Shown here one piece after another: positions 1-6,663 of a DNA stretch of 23,497 bases. Below the pieces are notes generated by a model. That model worked only from the letters and a program-made list of their open reading frames with translations, searched no databases and was not told where the DNA came from. Source of the stretch: CAUZWH01 sp965224275 (lineage in GTDB: Bacteria > Pseudomonadota > Alphaproteobacteria > SHVV01). How positions within the stretch are numbered: the first letter of the stretch is position 1; the number at the start of each line of letters is the position of its first letter. A program made the position numbers and the translations under genes. The stretch is from positions 1 to 23,497 of the forward strand of contig CBDCYR010000014.1 in NCBI GenBank assembly GCA_965224275.1, in the 5' to 3' direction.

Positions 1-22
1 TGCCTTGAAAGGTGTGCTATCA

Positions 23-1204
23 ATGGCAGACCGGAGACAGTGGAGCACTCTCAAAATGAGCGATCTCGCGACGCGCGGTTTTAGCCCGGATCCCGATGCA
101 TCCTATGGACTCCCGCGCCACTATTATTTGGATCAAGAGATTTTCGAGCGTGAGATCGAAGAGATCTACCTAAAAACCTGGCAGTTCGTCGGTGCCATCC
201 ACGACGCACCCGATCCCGGCAGCTACTTCACCGCCAACATCCTTAACCAACCATTGTTTGTCATTCGCGGTAAGGACGGCCAACTGCGAGCCTTTCACAA
301 TGTCTGCTCCCACCGCGGCCACGAATTGGTCAGCGGCACCGGGCAAAGCACCATCGTGACCTGCCCTTATCACGCCTGGTCATACGACAGGCTCGGCAAC
401 CTTAAAGCTGCCGGCAACAGCGAAAATGTCCGAGGTTTCGAACTCAGCGAGTTCGCGCTTAAGGAAATCCGGCTCGAGATCTTCGCCAATCTCCTGTTCG
501 TCAACTTCGACGACGACGCCGCGCCGATGAGCACCGTGATGAAGGGTCTCGATGAAGAGTTTCGCCGGATTATTCCCGGCTTCGACGACCTCATTTTGTT
601 CCGGCGCGACCCCGTCGATATCCAGGCCAATTGGAAGATCGTTATCGAGAATTTCGTCGAGTGCTACCACTGCCCTCACGTTCATCCCGGTATCATGGGC
701 GCCGAGAATGCCAATATGGATTTGTCGTTCGAATCGGTCGATGAACCCTACTGGTCGCGGCACATTATTCGCAGTCACAGTGACGAGAAACAGGCCGCGA
801 GCGACAGAGAACTGCCCTACGAATATCGCAAGAATCCACCCGTCAAGGACGCGTGGTTGTGGTCGAGTTGGCCCAACACCTGTTTCATTACCCGCCCCGG
901 CGCCGCTAACTTCCAGGTATTCCACGTGATGCCAGTGGCCCCCGGGGTATCGCACGAAACGCTGGTCAATTTCAGCCTTACCGATCCACCCGAAGACCCC
1001 GAGCTTCAGGTGTTCGACGTCTTCCGCGACGAATTGAACTTGCAGGACGTCGATGTCGTCGAGAGCGTGCAGCGCGGCATGCACTCGCGCGGTTATCGGC
1101 CGGGCCGTCTGATGGTCGACACCGAGAGATCGTGGCGCAGCGAAGCGTCGGTCCATCATTTCGACCGACTGATCTGGCAAGCGCTGAACGGGCCCGACAG
1201 CTAG
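23..1204 (+). CDS. Rieske [2Fe-2S] aromatic ring-hydroxylating oxygenase, alpha subunit
   Basis: Terminal oxygenase of the Rieske non-heme iron family, which uses O2 and reductant to hydroxylate or demethylate a substrate. The N-terminal Rieske domain has the cluster ligands C95-x-H97 and C114-x2-H117 (C-x-H-x16-C-x2-H). The catalytic domain has ENFxExYHxxxxH around residues 210-221, giving the iron histidines H216 and H221. A later Asp (about D342, in LQDVDVVESVQRG) is the likely third ligand. The C-terminal pattern VQRGxxSRGYxPGRLM resembles quaternary-amine oxygenases of the glycine betaine, stachydrine or carnitine type more than classical benzene dioxygenases. The family link is solid; the substrate is a guess. 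The ATG at 23 is preferred over an in-frame TTG at 5 because AAAGG lies about 10 nt upstream. The 393-residue length is normal. No reductase or beta subunit gene is adjacent, so electrons must come from elsewhere. Confidence 0.93.
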   Translation: MADRRQWSTLKMSDLATRGFSPDPDASYGLPRHYYLDQEIFEREIEEIYLKTWQFVGAIHDAPDPGSYFTANILNQPLFVIRGKDGQLRAFHNVCSHRGHELVSGTGQSTIVTCPYHAWSYDRLGNLKAAGNSENVRGFELSEFALKEIRLEIFANLLFVNFDDDAAPMSTVMKGLDEEFRRIIPGFDDLILFRRDPVDIQANWKIVIENFVECYHCPHVHPGIMGAENANMDLSFESVDEPYWSRHIIRSHSDEKQAASDRELPYEYRKNPPVKDAWLWSSWPNTCFITRPGAANFQVFHVMPVAPGVSHETLVNFSLTDPPEDPELQVFDVFRDELNLQDVDVVESVQRGMHSRGYRPGRLMVDTERSWRSEASVHHFDRLIWQALNGPDS

Positions 1205-1237
1205 CACCGGCCAGCGCGCGCAAATGGAACAACGCTG

Positions 1238-1618
1238 GTGACAATCACGCCAATCTATGCCGGCTTGCTGGGGCTCGTGTTTCTATATCTTTCAGGTAGC
1301 GTAATTATCGGCCGAGGCCGTAAAGAGGTAAGTCTTGGCGACGGCGGCGACGAGGGGCTCAAACGCCGAATCCGCGCCCATGCCAATTTCGCCGAGTATG
1401 TCCCGCTCACACTCATTCTTTTCTTTTTTATCGAGCAAGCTGGCGCCAACAGCTATTTCGTACACGGCATCAACATCGCCTTGTTGGTCGGCCGTCTCAT
1501 GCATGGGTTCGCGCTTTCGTGACCAACACCAAAATCGTTCTTTCGTTCAGCCGGTGCCGGATTGACGCTGGTCGTGCTTGGCGTCGCGGCTATCCGATTG
1601 CTGCTCTTCTACGTCTAA
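1238..1618 (+). pseudogene. MAPEG-family membrane protein gene interrupted by an in-frame TGA
   Basis: The first 94 codons, from a GTG start, encode a MAPEG-like (microsomal glutathione S-transferase fold) membrane protein. There is an N-terminal hydrophobic helix, then RRIRAHANFAEYVPLTLIL, the family hallmark, then a helix ending GRLMHGFALS. A TGA at 1520-1522 stops it there. The same frame continues without any shift through PTPKSFFRSAGAGLT and a final hydrophobic helix ending LLLFYV at a TAA (1616-1618). The complete product would be about 126 residues, the normal size for small bacterial MAPEG proteins. A single C-to-T change (CGA to TGA) would explain the interruption. A sequencing error, a recent nonsense mutation or readthrough are all possible. 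It starts 33 nt after the oxygenase gene, so co-transcription is likely. Confidence 0.75.
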
Positions 1619-1736
1619 CGCTGTTCTGCCCGAGCGTTTGTTGGCATCGCTTGGGCCGACCAATCGAGCCGTTTTCCGGCACGATGTCGGTATTTTGAAC
1701 GCTGTCTAGTGATTCACAAAAAAGCGCCACAATTCG

Positions 1737-1768
1737 GACTTAGTTCTGCCACGTCGACTTAGTTCTGC
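1737..1768. repeat. Two direct copies of a 13-bp motif with 19-bp period
   Basis: GACTTAGTTCTGC occurs at 1737-1749 and again, identical, at 1756-1768, separated by CACGTC. The pair sits 40-71 nt before the ATG of the small membrane protein gene at 1808. It could be a double operator near a promoter, or a remnant of a mobile-element end. I cannot tell which from this window. Confidence 0.6.
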
Positions 1769-1807
1769 TACCTATTTGCGTTCACGTTTAGCGGACTTGG
1801 ATAAAAA

Positions 1808-2548
1808 ATGTCTATGGGCCTTCGCGAAAGCCGACGCAACAATCGGCGCCAACGACGTGGACGTTTCTTTCGAGGCCTTCTGGTCACGGCGACGTTGTGC
1901 GCACTTGGCGTCGTCGCTTACCTCGTTGGCAACAATCTGGCTGAGCGCGAGGTTTCACGCCTTCGCGCGGCCAACGTAGAGTTGGGCGAGCGCCTGGCCG
2001 ATCAGAGCCAGCGCGGCAACCGCCTGCAGGCCATTGCCGACACCGCGCAATCCCGAGAACGCCAATGGCGGTCTCGCTATTCGCAGGAAGTACCGACCGG
2101 TGCTATTAAGGTCTTGGTCTCCCAGATCCAGACCCATCTCGCAAACGGCGCCGATCCCCAACGCATCGAACTGTTCGTTAAGGCCGCCGCACGCCCACCG
2201 GTTTGCGATAACACACCCACCACAAAACGATTTCTAGTGCGCACGCGTCTTTATGCCGGCCCCAATGACTCCGTCAATTTCGCCGGCAACGCCCTCACCG
2301 TAACCGCGCGCGGTGAAGCGGCTCTCAGTATCGACGGCAATCCCGAAGCTTGGTTTGACGCGGCAAAGCCGATCACTTTTGTGGTCGCCGCGATTGGCGG
2401 CGACCACAGCGAAACGGCCGGGCCGCTGCCGCTGCACCACGCCGTTATCTGGGGTGGCGATGAATACCGTTTCAGCGTGGTCAATGGAGACGGCCGCGGG
2501 TTTGTCGCAGTGACCGCCGACCGTTGCGCGATCGTAAACCCAGACTGA
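1808..2548 (+). CDS. Membrane-anchored periplasmic protein of unknown function
   Basis: I do not recognise the family. The 246-residue protein has a strongly basic N-terminus (RESRRNNRRQRRGRFFR), then one hydrophobic segment at about residues 23-43. An Arg/Glu/Gln-rich stretch at about 45-80 is likely helical and possibly coiled coil. A C-terminal region of about 120 residues looks beta-rich. This suggests a type II membrane protein with its bulk in the periplasm. Two cysteines, one in PPVCDNTP and one in DRCAIVNPD near the C-terminus, could form a disulfide. The ATG at 1808 follows an A-rich stretch with no strong ribosome-binding site. Coding potential is supported by length, a continuous frame and domain-like organisation. 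The gene stands alone between the MAPEG remnant and the 3' end of the acyl-CoA ligase gene. Confidence 0.7.
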   Translation: MSMGLRESRRNNRRQRRGRFFRGLLVTATLCALGVVAYLVGNNLAEREVSRLRAANVELGERLADQSQRGNRLQAIADTAQSRERQWRSRYSQEVPTGAIKVLVSQIQTHLANGADPQRIELFVKAAARPPVCDNTPTTKRFLVRTRLYAGPNDSVNFAGNALTVTARGEAALSIDGNPEAWFDAAKPITFVVAAIGGDHSETAGPLPLHHAVIWGGDEYRFSVVNGDGRGFVAVTADRCAIVNPD

Positions 2549-2765
2549 GTCAGCGAGTTATAAACGACGCCGCGGCAATCGCGTGCACCTCGGCGATAGT
2601 GACGAGTTCGTCAAGGGTCGTGTATTCGTCGGCCCCGCCGACATCCTATCCGCGCGGTTTGCACCGGGCACGCCGGCACCCGACGGGATGGCTGAGAAGG
2701 GCACGTGGAGATACCCCCAACACCTGTTCCGCTGCGGCCTTACCGGCCGCGAAGATCGGTGCGCT

Positions 2766-4421
2766 CTACGCCACCCCTGCGGCTTCCTTGTTGGCCCCCT
2801 CGCGGAGTTCGACCCGCCTTATCTTGCCTGAAATCGTTTTTGGCAGGGCGTCGAGATAAGTGATCTCGCGCGGGTATTTGTACGGCGCGGTCAGTTTCTT
2901 GACGAACTCCTGGATCTCGGTCGTGAGTTCGCTGGACGGCTCATGTCCGGCCGCCAGGACGACATAAGCCTTGACGATCTGGCCACGTACCGCGTCGTCC
3001 TTGCCGATGACGGCGGATTCGACGATTGCGGCGTGTTCGGCCAGCGCGCTCTCGACTTCGAACGGGCTAATGCGATAGCTGGCCGATAGGATCAGATCGT
3101 CGGAGCGGCCCACGAACCAGATGTAGTCATCCTCGTCACGCATGCCGGTATCGCCGGTGTAGTAAAAGCCGTTGCGAAAGCTCTCCGCGTTGGCGGCATC
3201 GTCGTCGTAGTAGCCTTTGAACAAGCCGGGCGGCCATTGGTCCCCCATCCGCACGGCGATGTGGCCAACTTCGTGCTCGGGTTGCACCTTGCCCTCGTCA
3301 TCGACGATCTGGATGTCGAACCCCGGCACCGCTTTACCCATCGATCCCGGCCGGATCGGCACGGCCGGATAGTTGGCGACCAGATTGACGGTTTCGGTTT
3401 GCCCGTAGCCGTCGTGGGGGTTGTGCCCGGTCGCGGCGCGCCAGGCACGCATCGCTTCCGGATTGAGCGGTTCGCCGGCACCCAACGTGTGGCGAATCGA
3501 GCTCAAATCGTACTTTGAGAGATCGATCTGTGCGAACAGGCGAAACACGGTCGGTGGCGCACAAAATGTGGTGACTCGCAGCTGCTCGATGATGTGCAGG
3601 TGGGCATCAGCATCGAATCCCGCCCCGGCGTCGTACAGCACGACCGCCGCGCCCAGTTGCCATTGCGGGAACATTCCCCAAGCCGCCTTGGCCCAACCGG
3701 TGTCGGACAGCGTCCAATGGACATCGTTTTCGCCCAAATCCATCCAGTAGCGCCCGGTTATGGTGTGGGCCAGCGGATAGGCGTGATCGCGGGGCACCAT
3801 TTTCGGGTAGGCGGTTGTACCGGACGTAAAGTAAATCAGCATGTCCTCGTCGGCGCGGGTGGGCTTAACATCCTCACGGCTGAGTTGATCTGAAGCTGCG
3901 GCGCAGGCCGCCGTATAGTCAACCCAGCCATCACGCGAGCCACCGACCAGAATGAGCTGCTCGAGGCTCGGGCATTCGGCTCGGATCTCCTCGATGCGCT
4001 CGGCGTGCTCTTCGGTGACGATAACCAACTTCGCTTTGGCCCGATTGATGCGATAGGCCAAATCCTTGGCCGTCAACAACATCGTTCCCGGCATTGCGAT
4101 CACGCCGGTCTTGATGGTGCCGACGATCACCGCGTAGAAAGCGGGAATTCGCGGCAGCACGACGATGGCACGATCGTCCTTGGCAACGCCGAGCCCCGAC
4201 AGCATGTTGGCGGCTCGATTGGCTGCCAGATTCAGATCGGAGAATTTAAAGGTTTCGATGGTCTCGCCATCGCGGGCGACATAATAGAACGCCACTTTAT
4301 CGCTCTCGAGTGCGCGCTTCTCGATGACGTCGAAGCCGAAATTGTAGAACTCCGGAACGTCGTAGCTGAAGTTGCGGCGCGTTTCCTCGTAATCGGTCAT
4401 GCCAATCAAATCGAGCATCAT
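2766..4421 (-). CDS. AMP-forming acyl-CoA synthetase (medium-chain/ACSM-like)
   Basis: Member of the adenylate-forming (ANL) superfamily, activating a carboxylic acid with ATP to acyl-AMP and then to the CoA thioester. The phosphate-binding A3 motif is YFTSGTTAYPKM at about residues 197-208. The adenine-binding GYGQTET lies mid-protein. YTGDTGMRDEDDYIWFVGR holds the conserved Asp and hinge region, and PKTISGKIRR carries the catalytic Lys at about 533. TLSDTGWAKAAWGMFPQW and FCAPPTVFR place it near the acetyl/medium-chain (ACSM) and benzoate-type branch. The substrate cannot be assigned. At 551 residues it is full length. Two consecutive ATGs (4421 and 4418) follow GGGGAGGAA; the second has the better 5-nt spacing. 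It lies 62 nt downstream of the Rid-like gene on the same strand, so one operon is plausible. Confidence 0.93.
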   Translation of the reverse strand: MMLDLIGMTDYEETRRNFSYDVPEFYNFGFDVIEKRALESDKVAFYYVARDGETIETFKFSDLNLAANRAANMLSGLGVAKDDRAIVVLPRIPAFYAVIVGTIKTGVIAMPGTMLLTAKDLAYRINRAKAKLVIVTEEHAERIEEIRAECPSLEQLILVGGSRDGWVDYTAACAAASDQLSREDVKPTRADEDMLIYFTSGTTAYPKMVPRDHAYPLAHTITGRYWMDLGENDVHWTLSDTGWAKAAWGMFPQWQLGAAVVLYDAGAGFDADAHLHIIEQLRVTTFCAPPTVFRLFAQIDLSKYDLSSIRHTLGAGEPLNPEAMRAWRAATGHNPHDGYGQTETVNLVANYPAVPIRPGSMGKAVPGFDIQIVDDEGKVQPEHEVGHIAVRMGDQWPPGLFKGYYDDDAANAESFRNGFYYTGDTGMRDEDDYIWFVGRSDDLILSASYRISPFEVESALAEHAAIVESAVIGKDDAVRGQIVKAYVVLAAGHEPSSELTTEIQEFVKKLTAPYKYPREITYLDALPKTISGKIRRVELREGANKEAAGVA

Positions 4422-4483
4422 TTCCTCCCCAGCGCGGACCTATCGCGGCCTATTTTCTGTGGTGTTTTCCGCGTGGTTGGCGA

Positions 4484-5236
4484 TTAGCCGAGATGCCACT
4501 CGGTTGCAACACCACGCACATCCATTTCAAACTCGAGCCCTGCGATAGGCGGTCGGACGTAGTGCCAATGCGCACCGTGGACGCTGCTCTGCTGCATCGG
4601 CGCCAAAACCACCTCGCGGATGTAGCTGTCGAGGGCTCGCGCGGTGTAGATATCGACCGCGGTAACATCCGTCCAATCGACGCCAAGCCCCGCCAAACGC
4701 GCGCTCATCACGCTCATAACATGCAGAGCTTTTTCGCGCATCGCATCGGCCGACGTTTCACCTTCTCGCACAATCGTGTGAGTCGACAGGTTTTGCTCGA
4801 CGATATCGCCGGCGCCGGCGACCACAAACGTCGACCGGCCAGCTTCGGCAGGGCGGGTGTAGGAAAAAGCATAGAGTGAAGGTGCCGGCAGGCGCACGAC
4901 CGTAGGCGCGACATTGGTTCGCGCCACCGGATTGATCCCGTCAATCAGCAGGTCCCAATCGGCGAGCAGCGCTTGATAGCCGGTATTGAATTCCGCGAAG
5001 CCAGCAAATGAAACCGGCTCCGGCAAGCGCAATTCGATTGCACAAAGCGCGGTGCGCGGCCGGCCTTCGCGTTCGAGGTGTTCGGCCACGCGGTCGAAAC
5101 CGGCGCGATAGGCCGGTGGTTCGTGCAACACAACATGCACGATCTCGTAACCGGGGTCGGCGATCACGCCGGAGGAATACGGCGCGATCCCGGTGAGAAA
5201 CCGGTAGTTGCCGCGCGGATTGTCGTTCAGGTTCAT
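4484..5236 (-). CDS. Rid (YjgF/YER057c/UK114)-like protein, probable two-lobe form
   Basis: The 250-residue soluble protein resembles the Rid/chorismate-mutase-like fold. The C-terminal half has the Rid layout: a GDIVEQNLSTH strand, a helix (EKALHVMSVMSARLAGLGVDWTDV), VDIYTARAL, and a final acidic strand GLEFEMDVRGVATEW. The N-terminal half (PYSSGVIADPGYEIVHVVL, then a helix and an ELRLPEP strand) looks like a second, diverged Rid lobe. The usual catalytic Arg region of RidA (PAR-S) is not evident; HGAHWHYVRPP stands in its place, so imine deaminase activity is doubtful. The start lies 7 nt after the stop of hicB, so the two are almost certainly co-transcribed. No strong ribosome-binding site precedes the ATG, which fits translational coupling. 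The fold call is moderate; the biochemical role is unknown. Confidence 0.6.
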   Translation of the reverse strand: MNLNDNPRGNYRFLTGIAPYSSGVIADPGYEIVHVVLHEPPAYRAGFDRVAEHLEREGRPRTALCAIELRLPEPVSFAGFAEFNTGYQALLADWDLLIDGINPVARTNVAPTVVRLPAPSLYAFSYTRPAEAGRSTFVVAGAGDIVEQNLSTHTIVREGETSADAMREKALHVMSVMSARLAGLGVDWTDVTAVDIYTARALDSYIREVVLAPMQQSSVHGAHWHYVRPPIAGLEFEMDVRGVATEWHLG

Positions 5237-5243
5237 GACGTGG

Positions 5244-5684
5244 TTAAGCAGCTGTCCGAATTCTAACTTCTACTCTGTGACCCAGAACGTGCAGCGCCCG
5301 TTCAAGTGTTCTAAGCCTCGAATTGTGGCGCGGATCGAGAAGTTGTCGAGCGTTCTTTTCATCGATTCGTAACTCTCTTGCCAAGGCTGATTTAGTTATT
5401 CCCGCTTCCTTAACGGCGCCGTTCAGTGCGGCTTTGAGGGCAACCAACATTGTTGGCGTAATTGTTCGCCGTCCCCTAGCCGAAGATGGTTCGGGAATTA
5501 CGTCGCCTTCGATAAGACGGCCTGAAATTACCACATCGAGGCAATCCTCGGCTTCGCTAAGAGCTTCGGTAAGATCGGCACCATCGGTCGCTGCTTCTGG
5601 AAAGTCTGGAAAGCGCACCAGAATGCGCCCATCGGGATCGTTCTCGAGTTCTATGGGAAACGTGTAGCGCCGGGTATCGGACAT
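5244..5684 (-). CDS. hicB: HicB-type antitoxin with C-terminal XRE helix-turn-helix
   Basis: HicB antitoxins bind and neutralise the HicA mRNA interferase and autorepress the operon. The N-terminal domain shows the HicB pattern YTFPIELENDPDGRILVRFPDFPEAxTDG, then an EALSEAEDCLDVVI helix. The C-terminal part (GITKSALARELRIDEKNARQLLDP..SRLRTLERALHVLG) is an XRE-like DNA-binding domain. The start at 5684 (MSDTRRYTF) has GGAGG 5 nt upstream; a longer in-frame start at 5705 would overlap hicA and is less likely. At 146 residues it is the long HicB form. It lies immediately after the TAG (5695-5697) of the hicA 3' fragment, in the usual hicA-hicB order. Because hicA is broken, this is likely an orphan antitoxin or autoregulator that now leads the Rid-like and acyl-CoA ligase genes. 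Confidence 0.88.
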   Translation of the reverse strand: MSDTRRYTFPIELENDPDGRILVRFPDFPEAATDGADLTEALSEAEDCLDVVISGRLIEGDVIPEPSSARGRRTITPTMLVALKAALNGAVKEAGITKSALARELRIDEKNARQLLDPRHNSRLRTLERALHVLGHRVEVRIRTAA

Positions 5685-5694
5685 GCATTCCTCC

Positions 5695-5845
5695 CTACAG
5701 GTCACGTTCGTTTAGTCCAAGGTCATTGAGCATCTTTGCAAGTAGCCCACGACCAATCTCCTTCTTCCGATCTTTGATCACTGTTTTGCGGTTCCCTAAG
5801 AAGAGCAACGCATGGCTACCCTTCCCTCGCGGTTCGAGGACGCGA
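5695..5845 (-). pseudogene. hicA: 3' portion of disrupted hicA toxin gene
   Basis: Read on the minus strand, this stretch encodes VRVLEPRGKGSHALLFL, then GNRKTVIKDRKKEIGRGLL and AKMLNDLGLNERDL before TAG. It contains the HicA signatures: the G-S-H catalytic histidine region and the KEIGRGLLxKMLxDxG C-terminal helix. The N-terminal part is missing from this copy. Upstream (toward higher coordinates) the frame runs into 60 bp of IS transposase sequence, then another 43-bp piece of hicA, then more IS sequence. Together with the 5' copy at 6429-6564 the full toxin can be reconstructed at about 70 residues, the normal HicA size. No intact hicA reading frame remains in the window. Confidence 0.85.
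5796..5845. repeat. 50-bp exact hicA duplication, block 1 copy A
   Basis: This block is identical to 6453-6502 over 50 bp, starting CTAAGAAGAGCAACG and ending GAGGACGCGA. Bases on each side differ between copies (C versus T before, T versus A after). The block is hicA coding sequence covering VLEPRGKGSHALLFL. Confidence 0.95.
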
Positions 5846-6436
5846 TGCCGCCGCGCAAGAAGATCGGCCGGCCGAGGACGACGGACCTGCGCCATGTCAT
5901 GGACATGATTCGCCCCGGCTCTTCGCGAGCCGTCGTATCCCTCGGAGGCCGGCCCGAGCGCCGGGGTGATCGACAGCCAGAGCGTGAAAACCACGGAAAG
6001 CGGTGGTGTTCGGGGCTATGACGCGGGCAAGAAGATCAAGGGCCGCAAGCGTCACATCGTCACCGATACACTCGGCCTGCTGGTCGGCCTGATCGTGCAC
6101 GCAGCCGATATCCAGGACCGCGACGGCGCGCCCGAGGTCCTCAAATCGATCCGTCATCGCTTCCCCCGGCTGCGTCACCTCTTCGACGCCGCCTACGCGG
6201 GACCGAAACTCGAGGGCGCCCTTGAGGTCATCGGCCGCTGGAAGCCGAGATCATCAAGCGCTCAGACACCGCCCAGGGCTTAGCTCCTGCCCAGACGATG
6301 GGTCTCGAGAGGACCTTCGCCTGGCTCAACCGACGTCGACTGGCCAAGGATTGGGAGGCCTCCGCACAGGCAGATTCTTGTCGCCAACATCCGACTCCTC
6401 ACAAGGCGGCTCGCAAGGTACTGTTATCAAACATAG
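5845..6436 (+). pseudogene. Degenerate IS5-family (DDE) transposase
   Basis: Several fragments of one IS5-superfamily transposase are visible on the plus strand. MPPRKKIGRPRTTDLRHVMD (from 5845) is the N-terminal region. From 5945 a different frame resumes with EAGPSAGVIDSQSVKTTESG, then GYDAGKKIKGRKRHIVTDTL, AADIQDRDG and FDAAYAGPKLEGA. A frame change near 6240 leads to EAEIIKRSDTAQG and ERTFAWLNRRRLAKDWEAS. A return to the earlier frame gives ILVANIRLLTRRLARYCYQT and a TAG at 6434-6436. The three catalytic acids (Asp in IDSQSV, Asp in FDAAYAG, Glu in ERTFAW) are all recognisable but lie in different frames. About 60 residues between DLRHVMDMI and EAGPSAG are absent and replaced by hicA sequence. 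The gene cannot make an active enzyme. Confidence 0.9.
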
Positions 6437-6453
6437 AGTTTCGAGTCGGACTC
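5846..6453 (+). mobile_element. Remnant of an IS5-family insertion sequence in hicA
   Basis: The element interrupts hicA. Its right end is well defined: the transposase stop is followed by GAGTTTCGAGTCGGACTC, directly abutting hicA sequence TAAGAAGAGC. In the left hicA fragment the same TAA occurs at 5797-5799, which fits a 3-bp TNA target duplication as seen in some IS5-family groups. The left terminal repeat is missing; the position expected for it holds 50 bp of duplicated hicA instead. A further 43-bp hicA block interrupts the transposase gene at 5906-5948. The family call rests on the transposase; the subgroup is inferred. Confidence 0.75.
5906..5948. repeat. 43-bp exact hicA duplication, block 2 copy A
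   Basis: Identical to 6505-6547 over 43 bp (from TGATTCGCCCCGG to CCCTCGGAGG). It encodes the minus-strand hicA region LRGIRRLAKSRGES and lies between two pieces of IS transposase. In the other copy, blocks 1 and 2 are separated by only 2 bp (AC); here they are separated by 60 bp of transposase. Confidence 0.95.
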
Positions 6454-6502
6454 TAAGAAGAGCAACGCATGGCTACCCTTCCCTCGCGGTTCGAGGACGC
6501 GA
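6453..6502. repeat. 50-bp exact hicA duplication, block 1 copy B
   Basis: Partner of 5796-5845. In this copy the block continues through 2 bp (AC) directly into block 2, which is the uninterrupted hicA order. Confidence 0.95.
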
Positions 6503-6504
6503 AC

Positions 6505-6547
6505 TGATTCGCCCCGGCTCTTCGCGAGCCGTCGTATCCCTCGGAGG
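6505..6547. repeat. 43-bp exact hicA duplication, block 2 copy B
   Basis: Partner of 5906-5948. Beyond 6547 this copy continues into the true hicA start, whereas copy A switches to IS sequence (GAGGCCGGCCCGAGC). Confidence 0.95.
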
Positions 6548-6598
6548 AGTTCATTGACATTCATACCAAGTGATAGGCCGCGCACCTTTCGGTCAGTC

Positions 6599-6616
6599 TC
6601 GGGTAGATATACCCGA
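6599..6616. promoter_or_regulatory. Palindrome upstream of hicA; candidate HicB operator
   Basis: TCGGGTA-GATA-TACCCGA has perfect 7-bp arms around a 4-nt centre, 35-52 nt upstream of the hicA ATG. HicB proteins with an XRE domain are known to bind palindromes in their own promoter, so this is the best candidate operator. It also lies 48-65 nt upstream of the divergent ThDP enzyme gene (6664), which could share the control. Confidence 0.5.
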
Positions 6617-6663
6617 AAAAGCTCGTATGTGTCTGAGAAACCACCACGGGCTAAGATGTCGAG

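Larger units (their letters stand above)
6429..6564 (-). pseudogene. hicA: 5' portion of hicA toxin gene fused to the IS end
   Basis: Starting at the ATG at 6562-6564, the minus strand encodes MNVNELLRGIRRLAKSRGE, then SVRVLEPRGKGSHALLFL, a HicA double-stranded-RNA-binding-like fold with the conserved G-S-H. At 6453 it crosses into the IS right end, reads ESDSKLYV and stops (TGA ending at 6427). The C-terminal helix needed for the fold is lost, so a functional toxin is unlikely. This fragment supplies the start codon and upstream region of the original hicAB operon, including the palindrome at 6599-6616. Confidence 0.85.

Noticed and set aside
380..1207. Long minus-strand open frame opposite the Rieske oxygenase gene
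   Set aside because: It lies wholly within a gene with clear family motifs and shows no domain of its own; it is a shadow of GC-rich codon bias.
2549..2765. A small plus-strand gene in the gap before the acyl-CoA ligase 3' end
   Set aside because: The open frames there lack a ribosome-binding site and any recognisable motif, and they run into the ligase gene on the other strand.
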